64,000 bases of DNA from an uncultured Clostridium sp. (GCA_946498245.1 CAMMNN010000003.1:1-64000), one strand, 5' to 3'. Counted from the first letter of the stretch, positions 42,827-50,960 are shown. The notes: generated by a model from the sequence alone, not told the origin. Program-made: numbers and translations.

Positions 42827-43426
42827 CTAATGAAAGGGCAGACTGCTTTCTGTCTGCTGGCTGGTATTCATAAACGAGTCCCCCTGATAGGCGGAAGACC
42901 TGGTGGCCGGTCTGGATGCAGTACGGCTGGAAGTTCCAGCCACCGCACGTCTTCCGGCTGCCGGCCTTGCCTGCGCGGGAGCCGGATTTCTGCGTGGAGC
43001 GGCATTAGTATTCCTTGTTTTTCCAGCCGCCGCACTGCTCTCTTCCTGCTGGTTCCTAGTAGCATCACTGTACTGCGGAGTCTCCTGTACATCCTCATCG
43101 TCCTTTTTTCCGTCTGCAAATTCGATGATATTGGCACAGACCTCCATACCATATACTTTCTGCCCGTCTTTCTTCGTATAGTTATTATTCCGAAGCCGGC
43201 CTCCAACCAGGACACGCATTCCCTGGCGGAGAAACTTTTCTGCAAATTCCGCCCGTCCGTCAAACGCCACACAGGGAATAAAATCTGCGCCGGTTGTCCC
43301 GTCTTTCTGACCAATCCGGTCTACGGCCATTGTAAACCTTGCAACCACTTTATCATTCTGCGCCCCATAATGAATCTCCGGATCGCGCGTCAGCCTTCCC
43401 AAAAACGTACACTGATTTAATGACAT
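42827..43426 (-). CDS. ssb: Single-stranded DNA-binding protein
   Basis: This is a 199-residue SSB. The start at 43426 (MSLNQCTFLGRLTRDPEIHY) follows GAGGAGG; the farther start lacks one. The OB-fold (about 1-105) shows the conserved NxxxxxGRLTRDPE opening and FRVGGRLRNNNYTKKDG-like elements (RVLVGGRLRNNNYTKKDGQ). The following 80 residues are a Gln/Arg/Ala-rich disordered linker, and the end SLPFH resembles the acidic-PF partner-binding tail but lacks the usual Asp run and has one extra residue. It lies among the ICE primase, recombinase and helicase genes. Confidence 0.93.
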   Translation of the reverse strand: MSLNQCTFLGRLTRDPEIHYGAQNDKVVARFTMAVDRIGQKDGTTGADFIPCVAFDGRAEFAEKFLRQGMRVLVGGRLRNNNYTKKDGQKVYGMEVCANIIEFADGKKDDEDVQETPQYSDATRNQQEESSAAAGKTRNTNAAPRRNPAPAQARPAAGRRAVAGTSSRTASRPATRSSAYQGDSFMNTSQQTESSLPFH

Positions 43427-43437
43427 TCTTTTCCTCC

Positions 43438-43881
43438 TCATCCTGATATCTTCTTTAAAATTTCGTCCGCCTCTCCCGGAAAATACCGGGAAAACAGTTC
43501 CATATACCGTTTATAGCCTGTTTGATTTAACGGGGCTTCCAGACTTAGTCTCGACCAGATTAACATTTCCTCCTCCGGGACATGGTATGGCCCCTCACGG
43601 AAGCCGCTGTATGTATGCACAGGCATTGACGGTTTCAGAATTTCCTGAATCTCTACCTTGGTTTTGGCCTCACAGAGCATCCGGCACTTCTTTTCCAAAA
43701 TCGAAAGTGCCAGGAAGAATACAATCTGCTCGTCCAGAATCTGGAGTACATTTCGGTACACTTCTTTTATCCCATCGCAGGCTATGAGCTTGATTGCCTC
43801 TTTCTTTGTTTCATCTGCCCGGATGACCTCTCTGCTGTGCCACACAACACTGCTAAGCAGCAGCCTTTCCATAAAATTCAT
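43438..43881 (-). CDS. Hypothetical ICE protein
   Basis: This 147-residue soluble protein has AAAGGAGAG about 9 bases before its ATG, inside the 3' end of the primase gene, which it overlaps by 29 bases. It is mainly helical (ETKKEAIKLIACDGIKEVYR, then a hydrophobic VFFLALSILEKK that could be buried). It has no recognised motif. Its position between primase and ssb genes suggests a replication accessory role, but this is only positional. Confidence 0.5.
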   Translation of the reverse strand: MNFMERLLLSSVVWHSREVIRADETKKEAIKLIACDGIKEVYRNVLQILDEQIVFFLALSILEKKCRMLCEAKTKVEIQEILKPSMPVHTYSGFREGPYHVPEEEMLIWSRLSLEAPLNQTGYKRYMELFSRYFPGEADEILKKISG

Positions 43882-45115
43882 CCATATATGCTCTCCTTTG
43901 TCTTATTCCCGCAGAAAACCAGTAGTCATCAATCCCTTTGTTCTGGCCGTTCCATGTATTCTCTCCGTCCATTTCCCACACCTGTCTGGTACAGGAAAGT
44001 CTTAAGGCATCACAGATCTCATAAAGCCGCCTGCAGCCGTCCCGGATTTGTTCCCGTTTCCGTTCTTTCTGCTTACAGACCGTTCCGGAATGTGTCCTGT
44101 TTCCCGTACAGGCTCTGCAAATGTCTGGTTTATAATCCCGGTTACAACGTACATCCAAAAACTTATCCATATCGTAATATTCCCGGACTTCTTCCAGACC
44201 GTTTTCCTTTAAGATCTGAAGGGCTTTTCCTAATTCCCTGTACTGATTCACACCAGGCACGCCGAGAAAGGAACAGCCGGACATGGCATAGGCGGCCTCT
44301 GCTTTTAAGATTCCTTCCGTCACCCCAATCACTTTTGATTTGGGATTTCCTAAAAACGTAATCGGACTTCCGCTTCCTGTCCCACGGTTTTGGTTGGTAC
44401 TGCTGAACCAGAGGTACTTCCGGTCATCATAAGGAACATCCAGGCGGATCTGAAAGCCGGATATCCGACCGCTCAAATCGTAGGCCGGACATAAAAAGCC
44501 CCGGTTCTTCTTATAAAACGCCGCGTCCCAGTTCTGCTGCCTGTTTACAAAAAAGCCTGGAATCCCGGAAAGGGAATATCCCTCCCGGAGCAGTTTCCTG
44601 GCCAGACTTTCTGTCCCGGATAATGGCGTACTCCGAAATCCCAGTTCCTGAATTTCTGTTTCCGTAAATCCTCTCATCAACAGTTTATCCCGATGGACGG
44701 CCGTAAGAGGAAGAAGTTCTAACAACCTCCTGTACACCCGGTCTTTTTGCTCCAGGTCAGCCGGCTGCTCCTCTTTCAAGCTGACAATACCTTTGCCTGC
44801 CACGGAAGCGCCCTGGTATGGGGCTCTTCCCGTCAAGGCTTCTTTAATTTCCCGATACGCCTGCTTAAAACGGTCTGCTCCCCACAGCCCTTTTAATTCT
44901 GCATACAGAGTCAGCATATTCCCGCTGGCTCCGCAGCAGAAACAGTGGTATGTATTGGCAAATTCCCCGCCTTTCATAATCCGGAAATTCATCTTACCTC
45001 TGGTATCTCCACAAAACGGACAGATGACCCCAAAGGAATTGCCTTCCGTCAGCCGTTTGATTCCTAACAGATCTGCTACATCTGAGATTGTAAATCCAGT
45101 CTCATAGCTTATGAT
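43853..45115 (-). CDS. CHC2 zinc-finger primase-like protein (start codon unresolved)
   Basis: The frame encodes a CHC2 zinc finger (VICPFCGDTRGKMNF, then YHCFCCGASGNML), a linker, and a TOPRIM-like domain (KVIGVTEGILKAEAAYAMSG, EVREYYDMDK). Later cysteines (CRACTGNRTHSGTVC) may bind a second zinc. The first in-frame ATG (44992) would cut the zinc finger in half. The coding signal continues upstream to FTISDVADLLG, yet between the stop at 45125-45127 and that point there is no ATG, GTG or TTG; GAGGAG lies 6-9 bases before ATC (45115) or ATA (45112). I give 45115 as the outer limit. Confidence 0.75.
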   Translation of the reverse strand: MISYETGFTISDVADLLGIKRLTEGNSFGVICPFCGDTRGKMNFRIMKGGEFANTYHCFCCGASGNMLTLYAELKGLWGADRFKQAYREIKEALTGRAPYQGASVAGKGIVSLKEEQPADLEQKDRVYRRLLELLPLTAVHRDKLLMRGFTETEIQELGFRSTPLSGTESLARKLLREGYSLSGIPGFFVNRQQNWDAAFYKKNRGFLCPAYDLSGRISGFQIRLDVPYDDRKYLWFSSTNQNRGTGSGSPITFLGNPKSKVIGVTEGILKAEAAYAMSGCSFLGVPGVNQYRELGKALQILKENGLEEVREYYDMDKFLDVRCNRDYKPDICRACTGNRTHSGTVCKQKERKREQIRDGCRRLYEICDALRLSCTRQVWEMDGENTWNGQNKGIDDYWFSAGIRQRRAYMDEFYGKAAA

Positions 45116-45133
45116 GACCAGCTCCTCTCAAAT

Positions 45134-46195
45134 TTACGCCGCAAGTGCCTGTCCGATTAAAAGTCTGGCTGCCTGAATCATCTGCTTATTATTTCCACGG
45201 TAGCAGTGTGCAATCCAGTCCAGGGTTTCAAAACCATCCTGCCCCTGCTTTGCCAGTTCTCCCAAGGCAGTGCCGCGATGTACTCCGCAGCTGCAGACAA
45301 CCTGACACGCTTCCTCAACCGTCATATTGCCATCATCCTCCTGCGGTCCCGCATTTTCCGGCAGTACAACAGGCCGGCCGCTCTCTGGCCGTATCTGTCT
45401 GCTGGCAGGCGGTGTCTGGGATTTTGAAGAGGGCTTACTCTCTTTCTCTCTTTTGGCTGCGGGATTCGACTCCGGCCGGGTACTGGCTGCCCTGTCTTCG
45501 GTCATCCGATTCTGCGAAAATTCCTGGTTCGGCTCTGCCTGCGGTTCCTGGAGGTTCTCCTTAAACGGTACATCCGCTGCTTCTGCACCCAATTCTTTGA
45601 ATCCGTCATCATCCATTCCCGTTTCCTGGTATTCCCGCTCATTTTCATCCGTTCTTTCCTCCCTTTCCTCATACGAATATGCCTCTTCATCCATTCCATC
45701 GGTCCCCGGTGTAACGGGAAAACTTCTCATGTCCGGGTCTTCTCCGCCCTGGTCGATACAGAACTTATCCAGCAGATAATATTTCAGCGCATAGGTCCAG
45801 GCACTCCCCTTGGCCTTCTCCGGCATCTCATGCGTGCCGATTGCGTGAATCGTCCGTTCGTCCATATCATCCGGCTGGTCAGCATTGATCCAGCGCAGAG
45901 TCAGATCCGCCTCATACATCCAAAGCTGGTTCTGGGCCAGATACTGCACATAAATTGGATTTCCCAGGTCATCCTTTTTCGTGGCGCTTTCTTTCACAAT
46001 ATCCAGGTTCACACCGAATCGGTTCATCGCCGGTGTCAGATACTGAAAAATATCATCAATCTTGATAAAATCATAGCTTACCTCTTCACTGTATGCCCGT
46101 TTAACTAACGACGGTATCATGCTTCGGATTTCAACGATTTTCTGCTGCAGGGACAATGCCCGCAAATCTCTTGCCTGTCTGTTTTTCTGTTCCAT
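45134..46195 (-). CDS. ERF-like single-strand annealing protein
   Basis: A 353-residue protein. The start at 46195 (MEQKNRQARDLRALSLQQKI) follows GGAAGGGAG. Residues about 15-160 form the ERF-type core, with VSYDFIKIDDIFQYLTPAMN and the conserved GSAWTYALKYYLLDKFCI near 135. A long acidic, low-complexity linker (about 175-285) leads to a small C-terminal helical domain (EEACQVVCSCGVHRGTAL). ERF proteins anneal complementary strands for phage-type recombination. It is paired with the YqaJ nuclease gene nearby, a typical exonuclease-annealase set. Confidence 0.82.
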   Translation of the reverse strand: MEQKNRQARDLRALSLQQKIVEIRSMIPSLVKRAYSEEVSYDFIKIDDIFQYLTPAMNRFGVNLDIVKESATKKDDLGNPIYVQYLAQNQLWMYEADLTLRWINADQPDDMDERTIHAIGTHEMPEKAKGSAWTYALKYYLLDKFCIDQGGEDPDMRSFPVTPGTDGMDEEAYSYEEREERTDENEREYQETGMDDDGFKELGAEAADVPFKENLQEPQAEPNQEFSQNRMTEDRAASTRPESNPAAKREKESKPSSKSQTPPASRQIRPESGRPVVLPENAGPQEDDGNMTVEEACQVVCSCGVHRGTALGELAKQGQDGFETLDWIAHCYRGNNKQMIQAARLLIGQALAA

Positions 46196-46592
46196 TCTTT
46201 TGCTCCCTTCCTGCTCGTGATTGGTACTTCCTGGCAATCTGCTGAATTGTGTCGTTTAACTGGAATGACAGAAACTTTACCATTTCCAAATCTGCCTTCT
46301 CAAACAAGGCCTGACGGAATCCGGCCTGAACCTCTGGACAATTAGCCGCACGCTCGATCTCTGAAAACATGGAAACCTTATCTTCTAAAAGGATGTATCC
46401 ATCTGTCCCTTCAAAGATAATGGAATTTATATAACGGAACCCCAGTTCCCGAATCTGTCTTTGCAGACTCTTATATGGCTCCCGGTAGGTGGTTTTTAAC
46501 ACTTCTAAAGGAACCTGGTCCATGTTGCGCCGCAGCTTTCCCAGCGACAGTTTTAATTGGAGTTCCAGAAACCTCTGTTCATTCTCAGTCAT
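46131..46592 (-). CDS. Hypothetical ICE protein
   Basis: This 153-residue protein overlaps the start of the ERF gene by 65 bases. It contains ELQLKLSLGKLRRNMDQVP and EKVSMFSEIERAANC-like helical stretches (DKVSMFSEIERAANC), with a basic C-terminus. GGAGGAAG precedes the ATG. The family is not recognised. It stands between the YqaJ nuclease and ERF genes and could assist them; this is inferred from position only. Confidence 0.5.
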   Translation of the reverse strand: MTENEQRFLELQLKLSLGKLRRNMDQVPLEVLKTTYREPYKSLQRQIRELGFRYINSIIFEGTDGYILLEDKVSMFSEIERAANCPEVQAGFRQALFEKADLEMVKFLSFQLNDTIQQIARKYQSRAGREQKNGTEKQTGKRFAGIVPAAENR

Positions 46593-46611
46593 ATGGATGC
46601 TTCCTCCTTTC

Positions 46612-47640
46612 TTATCCTGCTTTTTCCTGCTTTATGTAAAAGCTGCGGGATACCTTTGTTTTTGCATAGGCCTCATACACCTCCGGACACATCAGACGCA
46701 TAGTCTGCATCTCTGCTTTTCCGATAGATGTCGTGGAACGTTTCGTGTAGCCGGCCGTGTACCGCTTTCCATCCAGTACAATCAGTCCTTTTTCTGCACC
46801 TCTCATGGCTTCCTGTATCGGAGCATAGCTGTGTTTCATCTGCTCTTCAATCTGCTTTGATTGGTAGTCCAGCTCTGCTTTTCTCTCTTTCAGTTTCAGA
46901 TATTCTCTCACATTGGACGCCAGCTCCTGGGGAAGATTCATCTGACCGTTCTCACGGATTTCAAACTGTTCCCGAATGCTCTTTAAAACCAGTGGAGCCT
47001 GCTCAGTATAAGCCGGAGGCCTCCGCTCTGACACACAGTCCCAGAACCATTCCTCCTGCTCAATCAGTTCCTCTTCCTGCTTTAGATCCCGCTTTAAGCG
47101 CCGCATGAGAAAGGTACTCTCGTTATTTCCATAAAGGCACAAGAAAATAATGCCTTTTACATTGGTAACGGCCATATAATGCCTTCCCTGCATCTCGTAA
47201 TGCCTGGGTATCCCACCGTCCTCCCATTCGTCCATACGGAATGAGAACGTTGTTTTGCATTCCACAGCGTAGACGTCCCCGTTGATTTCCACGAAATAGT
47301 CCACATCCGCAAGCATGAACGGATAAAACGGGTGGCGGAACATCTTCCGCACCGCATAAAGTTTTAGGCCCGTCCGCTTCTTAAAAATCTGAATGACCAG
47401 CTCCTCCAGCCGTTTCCCAATTTCTTTGGCGACCCAGTTATCTTCCTCCTGCCGCCCGTCTGCTTCTCCTGTCTTTTCCCTATATACATCTCTGGCTGTT
47501 TTCCAGGGAGAAAGCCCGCAGGCCGCCGCCGCGTCACTGCCTCCGATTCCCATGCGGCGGTAACGCTGCCACTCTTTTTCCGACAGTACGGTAATATCCG
47601 GCACCAAGACCTCTGGTTCATAATGTAAATCTAAACTCAT
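46612..47640 (-). CDS. YqaJ viral recombinase-family nuclease
   Basis: This 342-residue protein starts at 47640 (MSLDLHYEPEVLVPDI), 4 bases after GGAGGCAGG. It is a lambda-exonuclease-like PD-(D/E)XK enzyme: GIGGSDAAAACGLSPW near residue 32 is the YqaJ signature, the acidic site lies in ADVDYFVEINGDV, and the E-x-K is in AVECKTTF near 128. A helical C-terminal part (LKLKERKAELDYQSKQIEEQM) follows. With the ERF protein it makes a double-strand end recombination module, helpful for element replication or integration. Confidence 0.88.
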   Translation of the reverse strand: MSLDLHYEPEVLVPDITVLSEKEWQRYRRMGIGGSDAAAACGLSPWKTARDVYREKTGEADGRQEEDNWVAKEIGKRLEELVIQIFKKRTGLKLYAVRKMFRHPFYPFMLADVDYFVEINGDVYAVECKTTFSFRMDEWEDGGIPRHYEMQGRHYMAVTNVKGIIFLCLYGNNESTFLMRRLKRDLKQEEELIEQEEWFWDCVSERRPPAYTEQAPLVLKSIREQFEIRENGQMNLPQELASNVREYLKLKERKAELDYQSKQIEEQMKHSYAPIQEAMRGAEKGLIVLDGKRYTAGYTKRSTTSIGKAEMQTMRLMCPEVYEAYAKTKVSRSFYIKQEKAG

Positions 47641-47680
47641 CCTGCCTCCTGTCTCCTGCACAGCAGGTATCATTTTGTCT

Positions 47681-48802
47681 TTAAAGGTTTATCTGGTTTG
47701 TCACATCAAAATCCTGGAACCGGTATGTCAGACACCGGGACACCATTTCCTCCAGATCAATCAGCAGTTTGGCGCTTACCCCTTTGCATTGTGCCAGGAA
47801 AATGACTTCACAAATCCCACAGTACAGTTCATAGCCATTGCAGCGTTCTCCGCCGTGGCTGACCTTAAACTGTTCTACGGTCTGAGAAATCAGCGTTTTC
47901 CCAATCCCAGCTTTCTTCATAAGTCCGGCCATGGCATTGGCAGGATGCTCCACAGAGATCTGGAATAGTTTTTCCAACCCTGCCACATTTTCCTGATATC
48001 GGGAAAAAATCTGCGCCATGTTTCTTGCAAAATCCTCAATGACAGCACCGTTGGTATGTTCTAGCTTTAAGGCGCTGCCTAAAACCAGTTCCCTTGTTCC
48101 TTCTCTGATCGTGCAGAAAATATTGGCTCCGCTTGCTGCCACATCTGAAGAATGGACGCGGATATAGGCCGAAATCTCCGAACCTGCCGCATAGCCGTAT
48201 TGCAGAAGCAAATCCCGATAGGTATCTAAAAGGCTGTCATCCCGAACTTCCCAGGATACCGTAACAAGGCTGTGGCTAAAGCTGCTGCTCTCAAACCTTA
48301 CATGATTGAAGTTTTCCTTCAGATACATGGAGGCCGTTTCAAAAATCTCCGGCATTGGCAAAATTGCGTAGTCGCTGGCATCTCCTCCGTGGACAGCCCG
48401 TACCTTTCCCTCGTGAATCCGCAAAAGGGCATTTCCCCTTGTGACGCGCAGGCAATGGTTAAGCACCTCTGCCAGAGTATCCCGCTCTAAATCCTGTAAA
48501 GCATTTCCGGAAATCCGGGCCCGGTTTTCCAAAGTCCGAATTGCCGTACTCCCCAGCGGGTAACAGATACCATCCGCCTCTAAAAAAAGCCCTGTATGCC
48601 GGTTTGTATCCTGAAGTATGTTCTCTTTCAGTTCTGCCGGGAGCATCATCCGGGCCATATCCGCGCACTCTTCGGCTGAAGAAACGTGCAGGGTATCGGT
48701 CGGGCAGACTTTCCAGTCCGCCCGCGCTTCTATTTCATCCAGAAGTCCCATAAAGGCCGTTTCCCGACAAAAGGATGTAGAGAAGTTATCCTGATAATAC
48801 AT
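47681..48802 (-). CDS. Conserved ICE protein of unknown function
   Basis: This is a 373-residue soluble protein. The ATG follows AAAGGAGGCAGGG. Visible parts are TNRHTGLFLEADGICYPLGS near 67, VHGGDASDYAILPMPEIFE near 135 and the C-terminal CEVIFLAQCKGVSAKLLIDLEEMVS. The layout is reminiscent of DUF932-type phage and ICE proteins, but I could not confirm that. No catalytic motif is obvious. It lies between the 44-residue gene and the YqaJ gene in the operon led by DUF5688. Confidence 0.55.
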   Translation of the reverse strand: MYYQDNFSTSFCRETAFMGLLDEIEARADWKVCPTDTLHVSSAEECADMARMMLPAELKENILQDTNRHTGLFLEADGICYPLGSTAIRTLENRARISGNALQDLERDTLAEVLNHCLRVTRGNALLRIHEGKVRAVHGGDASDYAILPMPEIFETASMYLKENFNHVRFESSSFSHSLVTVSWEVRDDSLLDTYRDLLLQYGYAAGSEISAYIRVHSSDVAASGANIFCTIREGTRELVLGSALKLEHTNGAVIEDFARNMAQIFSRYQENVAGLEKLFQISVEHPANAMAGLMKKAGIGKTLISQTVEQFKVSHGGERCNGYELYCGICEVIFLAQCKGVSAKLLIDLEEMVSRCLTYRFQDFDVTNQINL

Positions 48803-48813
48803 CCCTGCCTCCT

Positions 48814-48948
48814 TTACACCTCACCGATTACCGATACAATGTGGCCGTTGCGGACCACAAATTCGTAGCCATCCTCATACAGCTCCAGCAGCTCTGAGAT
48901 TGATATAACATCCCTTCCATTGCCTTCCCATTTTTCTTCTTTCTTCAT
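48814..48948 (-). CDS. 44-residue ICE protein
   Basis: This small gene fills the space between two larger ones. Its frame encodes MKKEEKWEGNGRDVISISEL, then LELYEDGYEFVVRNGHIVSV and IGEV. A GGATGG ribosome site precedes the ATG at 48948, and the next gene starts 12 bases after its stop. The composition (an acidic helix, then a beta-hairpin-like end) looks like a real compact protein. No family is recognised. Confidence 0.65.
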   Translation of the reverse strand: MKKEEKWEGNGRDVISISELLELYEDGYEFVVRNGHIVSVIGEV

Positions 48949-48975
48949 TCGTTTGCCATCCTTTCTTATTTTGAT

Positions 48976-49932
48976 TTATTTTTCTGGAAGCTCGTCCCAG
49001 TTGATTCGCTCCGGCAGAATGCGGAATATCTTTTCTGCCCGGTCATACAGGTAAAGATGTTCTGACAGATACGGCAGTCCCCATAAGTTTGCCCGTTTGA
49101 TTTCCCTAGCCAGTTTTACGGTAAGATCTGGGCATTTCTCATAAGACTCAAATGGATACAGAAAACAATCGTCCCTGGTTCCCATAAGGATCACCACATG
49201 GTCATTCCAGATATTGGCAAGAAACTCCATGTACCCTTCATACAGCACACTGTTTACCGGACAAAAATGATTCAGCAGGGCAAGAACCGGAAAACTGCTT
49301 TCTCTGACCTGTTTAAAGGTCTCGATTGCACTGAAAAACCGCTTGAAGTTTTTCTGCTTTCCAATATCCCAGACTCCTGTTTCGTCTGTTAACGTCATGG
49401 TATATGCCGGGAATAACTGCGGCGCATTGCTTTTCGCCAGGGTAAACAGCTCATTTTCTTTTATGCCCCATGCTTTTAAGTCATCCTTGTTAATGGTACG
49501 GTAATAGGTCTCCCCTTTTTGTCTTACAACCAGCCGCCCAATCAGTTCCGCCTCTAATACCGGCTGGTGCGGAATATGGGGGAGAGCTTCTTTGCATTCT
49601 TCCCGGCTCTCTAACGTAAAAAGAACCTGGTCTTTTACTTCCGCAAACTTCGCTCCCATCAGTTCTTTTTTGGACAAATGGCTGCGCTTTCTTTTATACA
49701 TCCGCTCCAGTAATGCAGCCGTCTCCCCTACGCCCTTGTTTCTCAGACAGCGTCTGACCCGGTGCGATTCCGGATACAGTAAAATGCCGGCCTCTTCCCC
49801 TTTCTTTTTTACCGCAAAAACCGTTTTCTCTCCGTCCCGGTCTGATTTGACATGGAATTCTTCTCCCAATCTGCCTTGCAGTGCGAGAAGCAGTCTTTCC
49901 ATATCCCGACCGCTTTTTTGTTCTCTTTGCAT
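48976..49932 (-). CDS. DUF5688 family protein (second copy)
   Basis: A 318-residue protein. The start at 49932 (MQREQKSGRDM) follows AAAGGAG. It shares with the copy at 27834-28802 the ALPHIPHQPVLEAELIGRLV type segment, KAWGIKENELFTLAKSN (compare NAWGVNEKELYAEAL), and a C-terminal LANIWNDHVVILMGTRDDCF. The N-terminal half is more basic. The function is unknown. It is the first gene of the ICE operon that runs toward the MoxR/VWA genes and lies directly behind the leader terminator at 49972-50007. Confidence 0.75.
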   Translation of the reverse strand: MQREQKSGRDMERLLLALQGRLGEEFHVKSDRDGEKTVFAVKKKGEEAGILLYPESHRVRRCLRNKGVGETAALLERMYKRKRSHLSKKELMGAKFAEVKDQVLFTLESREECKEALPHIPHQPVLEAELIGRLVVRQKGETYYRTINKDDLKAWGIKENELFTLAKSNAPQLFPAYTMTLTDETGVWDIGKQKNFKRFFSAIETFKQVRESSFPVLALLNHFCPVNSVLYEGYMEFLANIWNDHVVILMGTRDDCFLYPFESYEKCPDLTVKLAREIKRANLWGLPYLSEHLYLYDRAEKIFRILPERINWDELPEK

Positions 49933-49971
49933 CTTAATCTCCTTTCCTTTTCTGATTTTGAGCAACAAAAA

Positions 49972-50007
49972 AAGACACCAGAAACTCCTAAAAATTTCTG
50001 ATGTCTT
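49972..50007 (-). terminator. Leader terminator (attenuator) before the 49.9-kb operon
   Basis: On the minus strand AAGACATCAGAAA and TTTCTGGTGTCTT pair (one G-U) and are followed by TTTTTTTG, 40 bases before the DUF5688 start. It is nearly identical in stem and spacing to the terminator at 29151-29190. Two further perfect hairpins precede it (50017-50033, 50048-50060). Confidence 0.8.
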
Positions 50008-50070
50008 ACTTGGTTACAGACGGGTTCCGTCTGCTTGCTCATGTGGCAGGCCCCTGGCCTAAGAATTAGC

Positions 50071-50088
50071 TTCCGAACAATGCCGGAA
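50071..50088 (-). promoter_or_regulatory. Conserved leader hairpin TTCCG/CGGAA
   Basis: A 5-bp stem with an 8-base loop in the context TTTGTTCCG...CGGAAG lies between promoter and leader terminator. It corresponds to 29237-29254 in the other leader, with the same flanks but changed stem bases. Confidence 0.5.
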
Positions 50089-50141
50089 CAAACATTGTTT
50101 TATGTACTTATGGGAAGCACATATAAATCACTGTCGTTATC

Positions 50142-50170
50142 ATTTTACTACTATATATTGTGGTTGTCAA
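50142..50170 (-). promoter_or_regulatory. Promoter of the 49.9-kb ICE operon
   Basis: TTGACA (complement of 50165-50170) and TAAAAT (complement of 50142-50147) are 17 bases apart. The spacer ends ACAATATATAGTAG, and a direct copy ACAATATATAGAA lies upstream of the -35. The layout equals that of the promoter at 29304-29332. Confidence 0.8.
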
Positions 50171-50209
50171 TTAAATTGTTCTATATATTGTATATATTGA
50201 TGTGATTTG

Positions 50210-50728
50210 CTATTTTACATATGCACAGCTTTTTTCTTCCAACAATACAAAATTACAGCAGCGAGAAGCAAGAGAAGATTCCGGCATACGACGGCATTTC
50301 TCATATAATTTTTCCGCCTTGCGCTGCAAGGCACTTTGAATACCATCCATAATGGCTTTTTCTTTCTGGAGCAAATAAATGTAATCATTTTTCTCTTTTT
50401 CGCTACTAAAAGAGCGAAATTGTTCAATCTGATTATACTTTAACTGCGTAATACAGGAATCGGGAACTGGTATCATATTATTCAGATTGAGTACCGCATA
50501 TAAAAATCCTGTATCTGCATCCTGCAGTTTATGAAAATCTAAACTATTTGACATATGTAAATGTTTTTGTTTCGCAGAAGATATGGGGACATAATAATTA
50601 CAGCCATGCACGATCAACAATATCCCCACATGCAGTTTCAGTTTTTCTCCATATTCAACATAGCCCACCCGAGAATCAAACTGAATTAAATATTTAATAT
50701 AGTCCTTATCCACGACATACCAATCCAT
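50210..50728 (-). CDS. toxN: Type III toxin-antitoxin endoribonuclease, ToxN/AbiQ family
   Basis: This 172-residue toxin cuts cellular RNA and is held inactive by binding the repeat RNA encoded at 50771-50878. Family marks in order: YIKYLIQFDSRV (about 10-21), HVGILLIVHGCNYYVPISSAK (about 33-53, with the conserved G and S-x-K), LNLNNMIPVPD near 87, a helical YLLQKEKAIMDGIQSAL, and the closing CCNFVLLEEK. The ATG at 50728 follows GGAGG by 4 bases. Such loci give abortive infection against phages and stabilise mobile DNA. The toxin gene, leaky terminator, repeats and promoter are arranged exactly as in ToxIN and AbiQ. Confidence 0.93.
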   Translation of the reverse strand: MDWYVVDKDYIKYLIQFDSRVGYVEYGEKLKLHVGILLIVHGCNYYVPISSAKQKHLHMSNSLDFHKLQDADTGFLYAVLNLNNMIPVPDSCITQLKYNQIEQFRSFSSEKEKNDYIYLLQKEKAIMDGIQSALQRKAEKLYEKCRRMPESSLASRCCNFVLLEEKSCAYVK

Positions 50729-50743
50729 ACATCCTCCGTAAAT

Positions 50744-50769
50744 AAAAAGTGGGCGGAACACCACCCACT
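50744..50769 (-). terminator. Attenuating terminator between toxI and toxN
   Basis: On the minus strand AGTGGGTGG-TGTT-CCGCCCACT forms a 9-bp stem (one G-U) followed by TTTTT. It lies between the RNA repeats and the toxin ribosome site, as in known type III systems, where it keeps antitoxin RNA in excess over toxin mRNA. Confidence 0.85.
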
Positions 50770-50770
50770 A

Positions 50771-50878
50771 CTTTTAAACGATTGTTTTAACTGGACAATC
50801 TAACCGCTTTTAAACGACCATTTTAATTGGACGGCCTAACCGCTTTTAAACGATTGTTTTAATTGGACAATCTAACCG
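50771..50878 (-). ncRNA. toxI: ToxI-type antitoxin RNA: three tandem 36-base repeats
   Basis: Three units of exactly 36 bases lie in tandem (50771-50806, 50807-50842, 50843-50878). Read on the minus strand, each starts CGGTTAG or CGGTTAGG-like and ends GTTTAAAAG. Each has a 6-bp stem: GATTGT...ACAATC in the outer two, GGCCGT...ATGGTC in the middle one. The middle unit differs at four stem pairs, all still paired as RNA (two full covariations, two G-U). Tandem repeats of about 36 bases before a ToxN gene are the hallmark of type III antitoxins, which fold as pseudoknots and are trimmed by ToxN. Confidence 0.92.
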
Positions 50879-50935
50879 CTCCACAGATATTCCTATCTGT
50901 ATCTTTAGTATATGCGATTAAAAAGAAAAAATCAA
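50879..50935 (-). promoter_or_regulatory. Promoter and 5' hairpin of toxIN
   Basis: TTGATT (complement of 50930-50935) and TATACT (complement of 50907-50912) are 17 bases apart. Transcription would begin near 50900, exactly at the perfect hairpin ACAGATA-GGAA-TATCTGT (50883-50900), which may protect the RNA 5' end. Confidence 0.75.
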
Positions 50936-50960
50936 TACATTTTTCTAAATCTAATTTCTA

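Noticed and set aside
50771..50878. Possible short CRISPR array (36-base repeats)
   Set aside because: The units are directly adjacent with no spacers and lie before a ToxN-type gene, so they are antitoxin RNA repeats.
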